From Trichomonas tenax (taxonomy: Eukaryota; Parabasalia; Trichomonadida; Trichomonadidae): DNA of 64,000 bases. This document shows positions 10,060 to 21,513 of this stretch, one piece after another; the stretch's first letter is position 1, and every line of letters begins with the position of its first letter. The stretch lies in the NCBI GenBank assembly GCA_023091735.1, contig JALKBU010000002.1, positions 1 through 64,000 of the forward strand, given 5' to 3'. Under the pieces are notes generated by a model. The model worked only from the letters and a program-made list of their open reading frames with translations, did no database searches and had not been told where the DNA came from. Made by a program: the position numbers and the translations under genes.

Positions 10060-10760
10060 GAGTCGTAGAAAATGCGATAAACCAAAATATTCAATTTATC
10101 GATCTACATTACTTGCTTTGCTTTTCTAATGTCGTGACAAACTGATAATTTATGCGAATAAGTTTGTCATGACATTAGATAATTAAAGCGATCATTAGTT
10201 TATCTTTATCCGTTATTTATTATCACATAAAATGATCATTTCAAAGCACACGTTCTTCAGAACTGCGTTGCTGTGGAGAGTCTGTGTTATGAATTGATCA
10301 TTTTTGATGGTATTTATGTTTATCACTCCAGGCACTAGCAAACACGAAAATTACATGCACAACGTCTAGATATTTGATGCATACAATACACAAAGAAGTA
10401 TAGCGATTAGCAATATTTCAAGATCGAATCTCATTGAAAATGACATGTTTCTTGCCCATTTTCTGCAACAATTTGATGCATTGGTTGATGTGAACAAGAG
10501 ACATGTCATTTTCAATGTGATTCGATCTTATGGAAAATAATCAAGGCTTTCTAAGCTATATTACAACATTTTCTTGATTAAGACATGAATTTGTTATCGA
10601 TGCAACTACAACAAGCTTCAGATTCGCAGAAAATATGTAGAAATAGGCAATTCTGTTATATTTTAATAGAAGAATCTATATTTTGATCGAATTCATACAT
10701 TAAATAATGTGATATCTTGGATTGAAAGAGATTTGCGGAAAAGGTGATATTTCAAATTAT
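10060..10760 (+). repeat. multi-hairpin repeat, diverged copy R5
   Basis: A diverged member of the hairpin family. It begins within the GTAGAAAATG arm and contains the second hairpin as TCTAATGTCGTGACAAA (10125) opposite AGTTTGTCATGACATTAGA (10161-10179). A TGATCATT... inverted repeat lies at 10210-10310. A long hairpin lies at 10420-10529 with arms of about 35 bases beginning AAGATCGAATC and ending GATTCGATCTT. The TCTAAT-type arms differ from R1, yet both arms changed together. Confidence 0.75.
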
Positions 10761-10980
10761 CCGGTTAATGAAAGCCTATGGATAAAAGGTATATTGTGGT
10801 TGAAGACTTTAGTTGGTAGATTAAATAATGAGTAGAAGTGTTGGTTAAAAAAATATTAACTGGGTCTCGACTTGAGCGGCTGTAAGAGAGGAGCTAGGCT
10901 CGTGATGCCGAGGTTGTGGGTCTTAACTTGAGCTTATTCGAAATGACACTTTTTTAATCTGGATTTGAGCGGATTTTTTT
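10761..10980. other. unassigned GC-richer block
   Basis: Around 10860-10975 a GC-richer stretch repeats GACTTGAGCGG, AACTTGAGC and ATTTGAGCGG in direct orientation. No gene or known RNA was recognised. Confidence 0.3.
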
Positions 10981-12017
10981 GATTCCACTTTTTTTCTCGT
11001 TGACCTTTTTGAGTTTTGCGATTTTTAAAGAGTGACCCAATTCCTGGACGAATCTGAAGAAACATTTGCGTGCTTTTTTGGGGGCGCTGATTCTAGTGGT
11101 GCAATCTGTTTCATGATCTTAGCAAGGTATTACTTAATCATGATATCATATGATTACAAACAGAAACCAATTACAAATCATTAATGGGCTTCTGTTATGG
11201 ATCTCTTTGATGATTATAACAAATACATCTCACTATTATAGCGTTCGCTCGCTTATTTTTGCAAGAGTTCCCCTAGAAAAATCAAAAAATAGAAAAGAAA
11301 AAATACGCTACGCGCAGGAGTCAAACATCATTCCTTTGCTTATACATCAAGCATACCTAAAGTTATTCTACCTCAAGTTCACACAAAATTTGTTTATTGG
11401 TAACATTACATATCAAATTTTCGACTTTACACGACAAATATCAGATAATATGTGTCGGAAATTGTGACTTTCGTTATTTTACATGTCACAATTCGATGAA
11501 ATCTCATGGAGGCATTGAGATCCTCAAGTTAAATAGACAAGCAAATGCTATAAACATACTCAGCACCCATGAAAAGCACCAATTTCTTATTAAAATAAAT
11601 GGAAATACTAAATCAGTTAAATTATTGCTTTTTTAAAAATACAAAAACAGAATCTCATATTCTTAAAATAATAATCTATAATCACACTATTTATGAATGT
11701 ATTAATTATAATTGATTTTGTTAATATATTTATAAATTCTGCGATTTAATATAGGCTACATCTATATTATTAGCATGCAGTTATACCTACAATAGATAAG
11801 AGAAGATAAGAGTTTCCATCATCTTCCAATACAAGATAGTGTTTGTTTAAGCAAAATCATGTTGGATGAGCGGCTTGGTCTTTGTTTGCAGAGATATTAT
11901 TGATACCACTGTAAACAGAACCCCAGAAAGGCACGTAAATGTTTTATCAGATCTGATCTATGGGGGTCACTCGTTAAAAATCGCAAAACTCAAAAGAGTA
12001 AACGAGAAAAATTCAAG
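10981..12017 (+). mobile_element. non-autonomous TIR element A
   Basis: About 1.04 kb bounded by inverted termini. The left end has CTCGTTGACC..TTTTTGAGTTTTGCGATTTTTAA..GAGTGACCC; the right end has GGGTCACTCGTTAAAAATCGC..AAAACTCAAAAG. Roughly 11040-11600 recurs as the reverse complement inside element B (16790-17470), which has the same termini; A carries about 320 bases more before its right end. A conserved open frame in both copies (11150-11467 here) has no start context or protein-like character, so I do not call it a gene. The right end directly meets hairpin repeat R2. The family is unknown and no clear target-site duplication was seen. Confidence 0.7.
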
Positions 12018-13080
12018 GGATTTTTTTCGATCGAAAAATGAAAAATCTTTCAAATAACTCGATTTGAAAATAAATTCTATTAATATATCACATATAAATT
12101 CATTAACCACTTTAATATTATACTGTTATCGCTCAAAATATAAATGCATGAAATAAATTTCGCCCATTTTGAAGTCTTATATTAATATTTTGATTTTTCA
12201 TCATAATGTTGATCTTAATCGATTAAAATTATATGATTATAAAATTGCCGCGAAAAATGGCGACATTTTTCAAACGATGGAAAAGTGTCATAAATGTGCC
12301 CGCATCCAAGATAAACGATTAGAATCAAGCTTTAAAATATTTTAGCTAGTAAGAAGCACTACCACTACTATGCTAAAATGTTGCTATATTGATGTAGTTG
12401 TCTAATTGGGGAATTTGCAATGCCATCTGCTCTCTACAGCAATGCTATGAATTGATCATTTTTGATGATAGGAATTAACGGATATTTATAAATCGTAAAT
12501 TGCTTTAGTTGTCTAATAACATGACAAACATTTACTCACCGGCCATCTGTTTGTCATGCTATTAGACAGCTAAAGCGAGTATTGTAAATCGACGAATGAA
12601 ATATTTTGATTCATGGCATTTTCTACGAGTCTCTGAGGTTGCTAAGGCATCCTATGTCTTAGCAACCTCAAAAAGACGTAGAAAATGTAGGTTTGTAAAA
12701 GAGTATCGAATGAGTTATATCTGAGCGAATTTCGAAGACACCAACTGCGAGCAGATGGCTAGATAAGAAGAACGGCTTCGAATTGGCCATTTGTTAGCCG
12801 TTGATGTTTTGATTGCGATGAAATTGGGAGAGAATCGAAAAATTCGTGTATGCTCTCACTAGTTTTTCATTGACCGAAGGGATATATTCACGAACAGACA
12901 CTCTAAATCGATAAAAAACGATTGGATAACAAACAATAATTTTTTAACGTACTTTTTCTTAAAAAGCTTTTTAGCTGTATTATCATTTTTATAATCTAAA
13001 AATCAGCAAAATTGTTTATTTAAAAGCACAATTTTCTGATTTAAGTCATGAGAAATGCAATTTTCTTCATCTAAAACTTA
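12018..13080 (-). repeat. multi-hairpin repeat, copy R2 (inverted partner of R1)
   Basis: The reverse complement of 1244-2311 over essentially its whole length, with scattered substitutions. Together with R1 it flanks 9.7 kb (2312-12017) as a large inverted repeat. The hairpin with GAGGTTGCTAAG arms (12633-12670) has a central AGG, read in R1 orientation, where R1 has CCT. Confidence 0.85.
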
Positions 13081-13251
13081 TATTTTTATTCGTTAATATT
13101 CGTTAAACATCAAACGTTACTTTTCTAAAATCAAATATTTATAACAATTGCGTTCTATCATAGCTTATATTGCAATTTAATTTTAAATCAGATTGTTATG
13201 AAAAAATACGTTATTTAAATATCTCATTCTTTTTGTACTATTTTTTTCACA

Positions 13252-14473
13252 GATTTTGAGGGATATCAGTTAAGATAATCTTCTAGTCAGTTAAGAACTA
13301 GTGGTTTGTTGTTATAAAAATCATAAATTCTTTGATTCTCTCCCAATTTCATCGCAATCAAAACATCAACGGCTAACAAATGGCCAATTCGAAGCCGTTC
13401 TTCTTATCTAGCCATCTGCTCGCAGTTGGTGTCTTCGAAATTCGCTCAGATATAACTCATTCGATACTCTTTTACAAACCTACATTTTCTACGTCTTTTT
13501 GAGGTTGCTAAGACATAGGATGCCTTAGCAACCTCAGAGACTCGTAGAAAATGCCATGAATCAAAATATTTCATTCGTCGATTTACAATACTCGCTTTAG
13601 CTGTCTAATAGCATGACAAACAGATGGCCGGTGAGTAAATGTTTGTCATGTTATTAGACAACTAAAGCAATTTACGATTTATAAATATCCGTTAATTCCT
13701 ATCATCAAAAATGATCAATTCATAGCACAAGTTCCCCAGAAATTCGTTGTTTTGGAGAGCTTGCGTTATTAATTGACCATTTTCGATGATATTTATGCAA
13801 CTTGATAATTATCGATTTTGTGTACTAACAAACACGAAAATTTCATCTTAATAGCAATCATATTCGATATACGAGTCACATGAATAAATATAATGTTTTT
13901 ACCAATAATCAATATGTAAATGAAATATACAAGTTAATTAATCGATAATTTTATTGAGTATTTGGATTGCACTATTAATATATATATAAATTAATAAGAT
14001 TTAAAACAATGAAGATATCTTGTCACTTTTCACTAATATGTCAAATTATATAAAATATTAAATATAGGAAATATAATTTATATCAATTATCAAATTAATT
14101 TATATAAGAAAAGATTTGAGAAGAGAAAAATATTGAGATGAAGAATAAAAATCATAATCAATCATAATATATTGTTAGATACTCATCATTATATGTTTTT
14201 ATTGAGATTTTGAGAAAAATTAAAATGATTTTCAACATGTAAAAATATTACTACAAATGATGCATATACCAGATTTACATAGCTATTTAATAACCCATTT
14301 TTGAATTCTCAGAAAAAATATTCACAAATATTGAATATTGTAAAAGGACAATTTAATCCATATATAATAGGCAATATAAATAAAACATTTCGTATACGCT
14401 CTCACAATATGTTAATATAATTTATTTTCAAATCGAGTTATTTGAAAGGTTTTTCATTTTTTGATCGAAAAGA
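13252..14473 (+). repeat. multi-hairpin repeat, copy R3
   Basis: The first part (13336-13737) matches the hairpin section of R1. The second part (13740-14420) instead matches the tail of copy R4 (for example GCAATATAAATAA..ACATTTCG near 14375). The last 60 bases (TCAAATcgagttATTTGA..TTTTTGATCGAAAAG) match the R1 end again. It therefore looks like a longer subfamily sharing ends and hairpins with R1/R2. Its right end runs into the pseudogene at 14499. Confidence 0.75.
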
Positions 14474-14498
14474 AATCTGCCTTTGGATTTTGGCGCCG

Positions 14499-16168
14499 AA
14501 TATGTCAGTTTTTAACAAAGTTACCGCATTATACTCCTATAATAATATTTTCCCACTTCATAAATTGAATTATATTCAATCTGAGACCAATGATTTGACA
14601 GCGCAAAATGTTTATCATCTTCTGGAAGAAATCTATTTATGACAGACAAAGTGCAGGTTCAGGAGACGAATTCCCTTGAATTACTCGAAGAAGTTCCAAG
14701 GAATGATGAAGTTAAGTGGATTAATCAGTCAAATTGGTCCAACGAGACAATTGAATACAATCAATATCCATGGCCTGGACACGCATACACGTGCACAAAA
14801 GAAAAACTTGATCAAGAAACAAATTGGGTATTTAATAATTGTTGCAGGAGATTCACAGAATTGAGCCAAGAAAACAGCTACGCACATCTTGCTGCTATCA
14901 GGCAGTTCAATTTCCCTGATGAAAAAGTCAAGAACGCCCCACGATACAAGTTTAGACTTTTCATCAACACAAGGTATGGATGGGACCATTGGTCTGGTGT
15001 ATACATTCCACCTGGAGAAGTTATAAAGATCAACATCCCTCAGGCAGTTACAAACATGGTTAGACTCAGAATTAACAGACATGTCTCTCCAAGGCTTGAT
15101 AAGTACCTAACCAATACAAGATTACCAAAGATGCACTGTGATATTGACATTCCTAAGGGAACGGCCTATATTTCTTGGCCCTATGGTGGACATCTTGAAT
15201 TTAGGTTCAACATCTACAGTTTCAATAAAGGAATGGAGATAAATATCACAGGAGGAATCAGAATGCCACTGTTTGTATGGGGCTCACACTCAGAAGAAGA
15301 GTAGGAGGAAGAAATTAAGAATTATCCAGCGCCAATGACAGTTATGGACAATGGCAACCTTAAAATCATCGCTCCGACATCCCTTGAGCAAAAAGCTGTT
15401 AGACTCAATGACGCATAGTTCTTCTAGAGAGGAGTTGGAAGAATTGTTTATTCCGTCAAAGATATTCAATCAATTCCACACAGACCTGAAGGACGCATTA
15501 GAATTCCAATGCAGATAAACATAGACTCATATGTTGGCTACGGCATACATCGCATACACTATGCCAAGAGACAACTATCTTCAATGCCGTCTTAATCGCA
15601 CAGGAAATAGCATCGGTATTGTTGGTGACAGATCATTATGGGGCGGCTCATTCGACGTTTATCTTGATGGAGAATTCCACGGCTCATGCAATATATCAAT
15701 GGAAAAAAATCGATAGAAGAGGAATGGCAACTTATAAATATTACCAAGCACCTCTCTATGGTATCCAGAAGTTGAGACCGAATACAAATCACATCGTATA
15801 ACTTGTTGCCACAAATGGTGAAATTGGTATTGATGGTCTCCTTGCAGATGGCGATCTATCGATATTCCACAAAGAACATCCCAACCAACGCAATCACCAG
15901 TCCCGCCACAAACTCCTGTTCCTCAGACACCAGTTCCAACAGAAGAACCAGAACCTCCAATCATTCCATAAAATGAAAATGATGAAGAACGTTTAGCGGA
16001 TCAGAAGTATGATAACAAGAAGAAGAAAATAATGTTCATTGGTATTATTGCAGGCGCTTCCGCAGCTGTTATCATCATTATAGTTGTTGTTTCAGATATA
16101 GTTGTATCTATGAAAAAGATGAATGAAGAGCCAGTGATCATCGACTCTGATGATCTTTATAATGTTTA
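14499..16168 (+). pseudogene. M60-like surface metallopeptidase, degraded
   Basis: A ruined membrane protein. After an opening peptide (MSVFNKVTALYSYNNIF) the frame shifts near 14640. The next 221 codons hold an M60-type N-terminal beta-sandwich: FTELSQ, WSGVYIPPGEVIKINIP and ISWPYGGHLEF. In-frame TAG stops follow at 15302 and near 15416 and 15425. Later frames give a carbohydrate-binding-like block (GSFDVYLDGEFHGS), a Pro-rich stalk (PQTPVPQTPVPTEEP) and one membrane helix (IMFIGIIAGASAAVIIIIVVV) with a short acidic tail. The HExxH metal site is missing in every frame, so the catalytic part is deleted. The family call rests on remembered features of trichomonad M60-like proteins. Confidence 0.6.
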
Positions 16169-16789
16169 AATAAACAAATATATACTTTAATGTCTACTTC
16201 ATATTTAAATTCTAATGAGATTCCATTGGACATCGGATTTTGATGTCTTTCTTGAAATATTTAAATTTTTTTATTTTATTTATGATGAAGCTCATTTTGA
16301 ACACAACTTTGGTTGAATTATAAAGCAAAACATCAAATTCATAATAAAAGAGCTTTTAAGTTGTTCAGATTTTTTAAAAAACTTCTTGAACATATTCATT
16401 GACAAAAGATGGGCATGTCTTGATTTTAAAATATGTTATTTTGATTATATAATGATTAGTTAAGATTGTTATTAAGTGTTTTGATGAAATCATTGATTAA
16501 AATTTTCGCAATGAATTGAATCAGAAACTGTATGCCATTCATTCTATTATCGCCTATGCAACTCTAAGATAACTTTGAACTTCAATGATGAAAGATATTT
16601 ATGCAGAAATGAATTTTGAGAAAAAAATTGACAAAAAGCATTTACATGTCAGATATAAACTTGACATCATTTTCTAAGAAAACAAAATTTGAGAAGAATT
16701 ATATTGCAAAAAGTGAGTTCTATATATTATAGATCCCAAATCTCGAATAAAAAAATAAATGCGATGATAGAACAAAAAAATCGTGTTGA
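16169..16789. other. intergenic, one CATG motif
   Basis: AT-rich spacer. ATTTACATGTCAGAT occurs near 16640. No gene was seen. Confidence 0.4.
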
Positions 16790-17470
16790 ATTTTTTCCTG
16801 TTGACTTTTTTGAGTTTTGCGATTTTTAACGAGTTAACCCCCCCCCCCTATCAAGCCAAACTGAGAAGATATTTACGTGCTTTTCAGTGGGCGCTGAGTA
16901 TGTGAATAGCATTTGCTTGTCTATTTAACTTGAAGATCTCCATGCCTCAATGTGATTTCAGCAAATTTTGACATGTAAAATAACAAAAGTCACCATTTTT
17001 GACATATATTATCTGATATTTGTCATGTAATGTCGAAAATTTGATATGTAATGTTACCAATGAACAAATTTTGTGTGAACTTGAGGTAGCATATCTTTAG
17101 GTATGCTCGATGTATGAGCAAAGGAATACTGTTTGACTCCTGCGCGTAGCGTATTTTTTCTTTTCTATTTTTTGATTTTTCTAGGGGAACTCTTGCAAAA
17201 ATAAGCGAGCGAACGCTATAATAGTGAGATGTATTTGTTATAATCATCAAAGAGATTCATAACAGAAGCCCATTAATGATTTGTAATTGGTTTCTGTTTG
17301 TAATCATATCTTGATTAAGTAATATAAGATCATGAAACAGATTGCACCACTAGAATCAGCGCCCAAAAAAAGCACGCAAATGTTTCTTCAGATTCGTCCA
17401 GGAATGGGGTCACTCTTTAAAAATCGCAAAACTCAAAAAGGTCAACGAGAAAAAAAGTGGAGTCAAAAAA
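16790..17470 (-). mobile_element. non-autonomous TIR element B
   Basis: The same termini as element A: TGTTGACTTTTTTGAGTTTTGCG at the left, with a C-tract beyond, and GGGTCACTCTTTAAAAATCGC..AAAAAGGTCAACGAG at the right. The interior is the reverse complement of part of A, with about 320 bases absent. Its right end lies only a few bases before the start codon of the Vps39/Vps3-like gene, so that gene's 5' leader is repeat-derived. Confidence 0.7.
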
Positions 17471-17476
17471 TCGATA

Positions 17477-20083
17477 ATGGAAGCAAGTGTTCACCAATTC
17501 GCTTTAGTTCCATTAGAGATTGAGAGAAACAAAGAGACAACAGTCAATAGAATTCAGTCAATCGCGCAGTATAACAACAAACTCGTGATTGTTTATGAAT
17601 TGGAAGATAAAAGATTTCGTTTCCGCTTTTTTAAACTCACAAATTCGATGGGCGTAGTTAAAACAGAGGAAGATGGCAACTTCATTGATATCGGATTCGG
17701 CGATTTTGCATGTCAGGAAGTGAAAGCTTTCCACGATAACTTAGTTTTGTATTTGAGAGATGATGGCGACACCATTGGTTCGTTGTGCATCTGGAGGACA
17801 CCGGGAATTGACAGTCCTGTTGCTGTATCAGATGATTGCGATCGATATGCGTTAAATAACTCAAGAGATAAACCGCAGTCGTTGGTGTATACAAAGGGAA
17901 GGAAATTATATTACATTGAAGACCCGTTTGACGCTGAAAACAAGAAAGAAATCGATTTAGGAGAGAATATTCTTTCAGTTTCTTTGAATTATCCAAAGGC
18001 TTTGGTCATATTGCAGAATTCTATTTGCATCCTTGACATAGAGGATCCTTCAAACAGGATTTCTATGGCAATTCAATTAGATAATTGCAGTTCTTCAACG
18101 AGAAGGCCATCACCAACATCGATATCCGCATCAAACACAAACTTTAACTTCTATATTCAAAACAGTGCTTCACAATTCTCACATACGATGTCTTCCAATT
18201 TGAAGAAAGTCGAATTCGATAGTATTCCTTATACCAACACAAAGATTGCGAAGTTAGCAGTTTACTTCTCAACAACAGACAGATATTCATATTTCTACGA
18301 CTTCGTTCATCAGCCATTTGTCACACCATCATTAGCTCTTCAATCTAGTGTCGCCGTTAAGATCGACACAAAGGAAATAACATTCTTCGCAAACGAAAAA
18401 TCTGTTTATCAATTATTCGATGTTCACGATTCATTCGACTTCTTAACACGCGACCAGACAAAGGATTTGATCCAAAAACTCCCATCTCTTGATGTTGCAA
18501 CAGTTTGCTCATTCTTCCAGGTCGCATGGAACTTCACAGAAAGAAATGAATTCCCATATCGTAACCAAGCATTGAAATTGTTGACATATCCAGAGTTCCG
18601 CAGACACGTTCTCGATATTTTCACTATTTTCGGAAAGCTCCACTTCTATGTCGAAAAGGAGAACATCAATGAAGAAGAGGAAAACATTGATGAGCCAACA
18701 AAGACATATGTTGAATATGAGCCGAAATACTTTGCTGAATCTCAACGTGATTTCAGTGAAACTTCACTTGTTGCAGTTTTGAATGCTTTAAGACAGCACT
18801 GTCCAAAGGAAGTTAAGAATACAAAGGATCAGAAGGATGCTGCCGAAGTACAGAAGATTACAGAAGTATTCATCACTGCTATCCTTGAAATTCTCATTCT
18901 CGAGAAGAAGACAGCAGAAATCTCAACACTCATCAAGTCAAAGAATACATTCGACAAGGAAACAATCCTTAGATTCATGGATACAATCAATGATCACTCC
19001 ACACGTTTGATTGTTTATTCTTTGCTCGGTGAAGCCAAACTCGCTATGCAAAGCTTCGCATTAACAACAGACAGATCTACAGAAGTTATTGATATAGTCA
19101 TTAGTCTTTTGAAGGCAAACTCCGGAAACTGGGACTTCATCAAAGATCACGCTGATCCATTCATTAAATACGATCCAATCAGAGGTATCGAAATTTTAAC
19201 TGATCCAAGAGTTGATATGAACAAGGCGACAGCGTATGTTACAGAAAACTTCCCCGATTACAAGAAGCTCTTCCTTATCGGTGCAGTTCACAACCCATCA
19301 TTAGTTGCAAGAGAGACAATCATTAGAAACCTTGCAGATGATATCTCTGCATCACTTGTTTCACTTCATAAGCCAGATTTTGATGTTTCTACTGTATCAT
19401 ATCTCAAATGCGTTTTAAGATCATCAAATGGTCACCCACCAATAGAAGACTTAGAGCATGAGCTTTCTGATTACTTGCAGAACTTGGTATCGAACTTCTT
19501 CAATGAACTTGATAAGACAAAACTTTTGTCAAATGTTGCAAACTTCACATCCTCATCACTCAAGATTTCAATCTTCTTAGCTGCTGATAAGTACAAAGAA
19601 GCCCTTGATATTATTTGGGAGAACAATGGAGGCAATCCAGAAAAGGCTGCACACTCTTGCAGAGACTGCTCAAACCCACCAAAGGCTTTCGAGCTCCTTA
19701 TCGAGAAGATGAAAGCATCACTTTCACAAGATGAATTCCTTAAGGAATTGTCAAAGCTTTTGACAAAGAACATCGATATTATCGACGTTTCATACGCTTT
19801 GGGTTCACTCGATCAGCAGGCTTCTCTTGATACCACATTGAAATTCGTCGAACAGCTTTACAGATCACTTATTGCGACAAAGAGAGATGCAGAAATTGAG
19901 GCTGCACATGCACAGGCTGAGCAGTTTGAGGCACAATACATGCTTCTTAGAGCTCAGGCAGAAAAGATAGAGATCAATGATGAGACTGTTTGTGATGATT
20001 GTGGAAAGAAACTCGGAAATACTTATTTCGAGAGAACTCCAACAGGCTATTTGTATCATACTTCATGCATCCATAAGCAATAA
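17477..20083 (+). CDS. Vps39/Vps3-like HOPS/CORVET tethering subunit
   Basis: An 868-residue protein. The N-terminal 330 residues look like a beta-propeller (CNH-type; LVIVYELEDKRFRF, NLVLYLRDDG, LYYIEDPFDAEN). A long alpha-solenoid follows at about 340-830 (KYKEALDIIWENNGGNPEKAAHSC is typical of these repeats). The C-terminus ends in a zinc-ribbon-like block (VCDDCGKKLGNTYFERTPTGYLYHTSC), which matches the end domain of Vps39/Vam6 and of Vps3/TGFBRAP1. These proteins tether endosomal and lysosomal membranes by binding Rab GTPases. The sequence cannot decide between Vps39 and Vps3. The start is the first ATG, right after element B. Confidence 0.75.
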   Translation: MEASVHQFALVPLEIERNKETTVNRIQSIAQYNNKLVIVYELEDKRFRFRFFKLTNSMGVVKTEEDGNFIDIGFGDFACQEVKAFHDNLVLYLRDDGDTIGSLCIWRTPGIDSPVAVSDDCDRYALNNSRDKPQSLVYTKGRKLYYIEDPFDAENKKEIDLGENILSVSLNYPKALVILQNSICILDIEDPSNRISMAIQLDNCSSSTRRPSPTSISASNTNFNFYIQNSASQFSHTMSSNLKKVEFDSIPYTNTKIAKLAVYFSTTDRYSYFYDFVHQPFVTPSLALQSSVAVKIDTKEITFFANEKSVYQLFDVHDSFDFLTRDQTKDLIQKLPSLDVATVCSFFQVAWNFTERNEFPYRNQALKLLTYPEFRRHVLDIFTIFGKLHFYVEKENINEEEENIDEPTKTYVEYEPKYFAESQRDFSETSLVAVLNALRQHCPKEVKNTKDQKDAAEVQKITEVFITAILEILILEKKTAEISTLIKSKNTFDKETILRFMDTINDHSTRLIVYSLLGEAKLAMQSFALTTDRSTEVIDIVISLLKANSGNWDFIKDHADPFIKYDPIRGIEILTDPRVDMNKATAYVTENFPDYKKLFLIGAVHNPSLVARETIIRNLADDISASLVSLHKPDFDVSTVSYLKCVLRSSNGHPPIEDLEHELSDYLQNLVSNFFNELDKTKLLSNVANFTSSSLKISIFLAADKYKEALDIIWENNGGNPEKAAHSCRDCSNPPKAFELLIEKMKASLSQDEFLKELSKLLTKNIDIIDVSYALGSLDQQASLDTTLKFVEQLYRSLIATKRDAEIEAAHAQAEQFEAQYMLLRAQAEKIEINDETVCDDCGKKLGNTYFERTPTGYLYHTSCIHKQ

Positions 20084-20937
20084 GTTATTTTATTCTTTCG
20101 CATTTTCTATATATTATTACTAAATATCGAAATCTGAAAATGTTTAGAATATTCTTCATTACACATCATCCTATGCCTTCATTTTTTATTTTGCTCTCAA
20201 CAAAAACTGTTTTTATATAAAAACTCTGGAGTGACAAAAGCATTGCATGCAAAAAAATGGTGATAATATCGAATTTTTTTGTACATGTATAGTTCCCAAC
20301 AATCACTTTATCAAAGTGTGTAATGCTTTTCATGTGCTGAGGGTCAAATTAGAAATGAGTTAAAGGATGCAAAAGCGAACAACTAAATGAATCACATTTA
20401 GAAAATCATGAATTTGATTGAAGCTATATAAGTAGGAAAAATTAAAAGAACAAGAAATAGTGATGATATTTTTAATGTAAAATCTTTATGTTACCAATCA
20501 TTAGTTGAGATCTTGTTTAGTTTTTGATTTATTTGACATTACCGAATTAATGATAATTTACATGGCATAAATTGTCCATCTCCCTATTTACATGACAAAA
20601 GAATTCATTATGCAAAATTTATTTTATCTATCAGAGCAGTTACAAGAAACAAAACAATCAATTGAAAATTTTCTCATCTCAAAAAGTGACAAAACAATCA
20701 AGAAAGCTATTTCTAATCAATATCCCAGAGCTATCTCCCGATTTAGTAAACAAAAGTGACAATTCCTTGATTTTCCGTACATAGCATTCTGGTATATATC
20801 TACATCCAAAACAATTTAATTTCTTTTTACAAAAGTATGACTTTTTGAAAACCCTTTAATTCGATTACATCGTTATTTCCTACAACAAAGCGAGATTTTA
20901 TTTAATTCTTTTTTACACGTTATCAAAATTTGTTTAC
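20084..20937. promoter_or_regulatory. intergenic with TTTACATG and AAAGTGAC motifs
   Basis: Upstream region of the G-protein-like gene. It holds TTTACATGGCA (about 20557), TTTACATGACAAAAG (about 20588), AAAAAGTGACAAAAC (about 20683) and AAAAGTGACAATT (about 20753). ACGTTATCAAAATTTG lies just before the start, and the start codon itself is part of a TTTACATG. The regulatory role is inferred. Confidence 0.4.
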
Positions 20938-21513
20938 ATGGGTTGCGGCGGAAGTACGACATCTGAAGCGAAACCAAACACAACAAACAGGTCACCTGTC
21001 GCTAAGGCTCCGATTAAACTCTTTTACTTGCCCGGTAATGTTAAGTTAACATTGACTAAATTAGTATCTGCCGGTGTTATGGGTTCTGAAGTGACAACAA
21101 CATCAGCGGGGAATTTCAATCTCAACGCCCGTTTCATTGATATCCCGAACCAACGCTCTGTGCGAAAATATTGGGCAAAAGAAATCACAAACAAGACAAC
21201 AGACTGCGCTATGTCAATTTATCTCGCGGATATCCGTGAGAGACCTACAATGCTGCTGAATATCAAGACAATCAACTGGTTTTTGAAACAAACTGGTTTA
21301 AAGAGCCAATTATACATCGTTTTGATATGCAATAATGAATTACAGGTCTCGGAATTCAAATTGCACGTTAGTTCGACGGATTTAGACTTGATTACAATCA
21401 AAGATCAAGACCCAGAGACAGTTATTCAATTTACCGAAATTGTTACAGGCGAAATCATTAAATACAACGAGAAGAAGAAGAAATATAATGAAACATCACC
21501 AAGATCCCGATAA
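20938..21513 (+). CDS. degenerate G-alpha/Arf-like pseudo-GTPase
   Basis: A 191-residue protein that opens MGCGGS, the N-myristoylation plus palmitoylation signal of G-alpha subunits. IKLFYLPGNVKLTLTKLV sits where the P-loop strand should be, but the GxxxxGK(S/T) motif is lost. FIDIPNQRSVRKYW sits where G-alpha has DVGGQRSERKKW, with the invariant Gly of DxxG replaced. IVLICNNELQ occupies the NKxD position and is also changed. The G-alpha helical insert is absent, so the size is closer to Arf. I infer a membrane-anchored protein derived from a small or heterotrimeric-type G protein that probably cannot bind GTP normally. The long open frame and conserved spacing argue against a pseudogene. 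Confidence 0.55.
   Translation: MGCGGSTTSEAKPNTTNRSPVAKAPIKLFYLPGNVKLTLTKLVSAGVMGSEVTTTSAGNFNLNARFIDIPNQRSVRKYWAKEITNKTTDCAMSIYLADIRERPTMLLNIKTINWFLKQTGLKSQLYIVLICNNELQVSEFKLHVSSTDLDLITIKDQDPETVIQFTEIVTGEIIKYNEKKKKYNETSPRSR

Noticed and set aside
11285..11345. tRNA B-box-like sequence in element A (reverse strand TTTGACTCCTGCGCG)
   Set aside because: No matching A box at the right distance and no cloverleaf pairing.
11150..11467. Open frame of 105 codons with a related frame at 17023-17250
   Set aside because: Both lie inside TIR elements A and B; conservation follows from the repeated DNA. The composition is not protein-like and no start context exists.
16840..16855. Run of C residues in element B
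   Set aside because: A homopolymer tract near the repeat end; likely replication slippage or sequencing noise, with no separate meaning.
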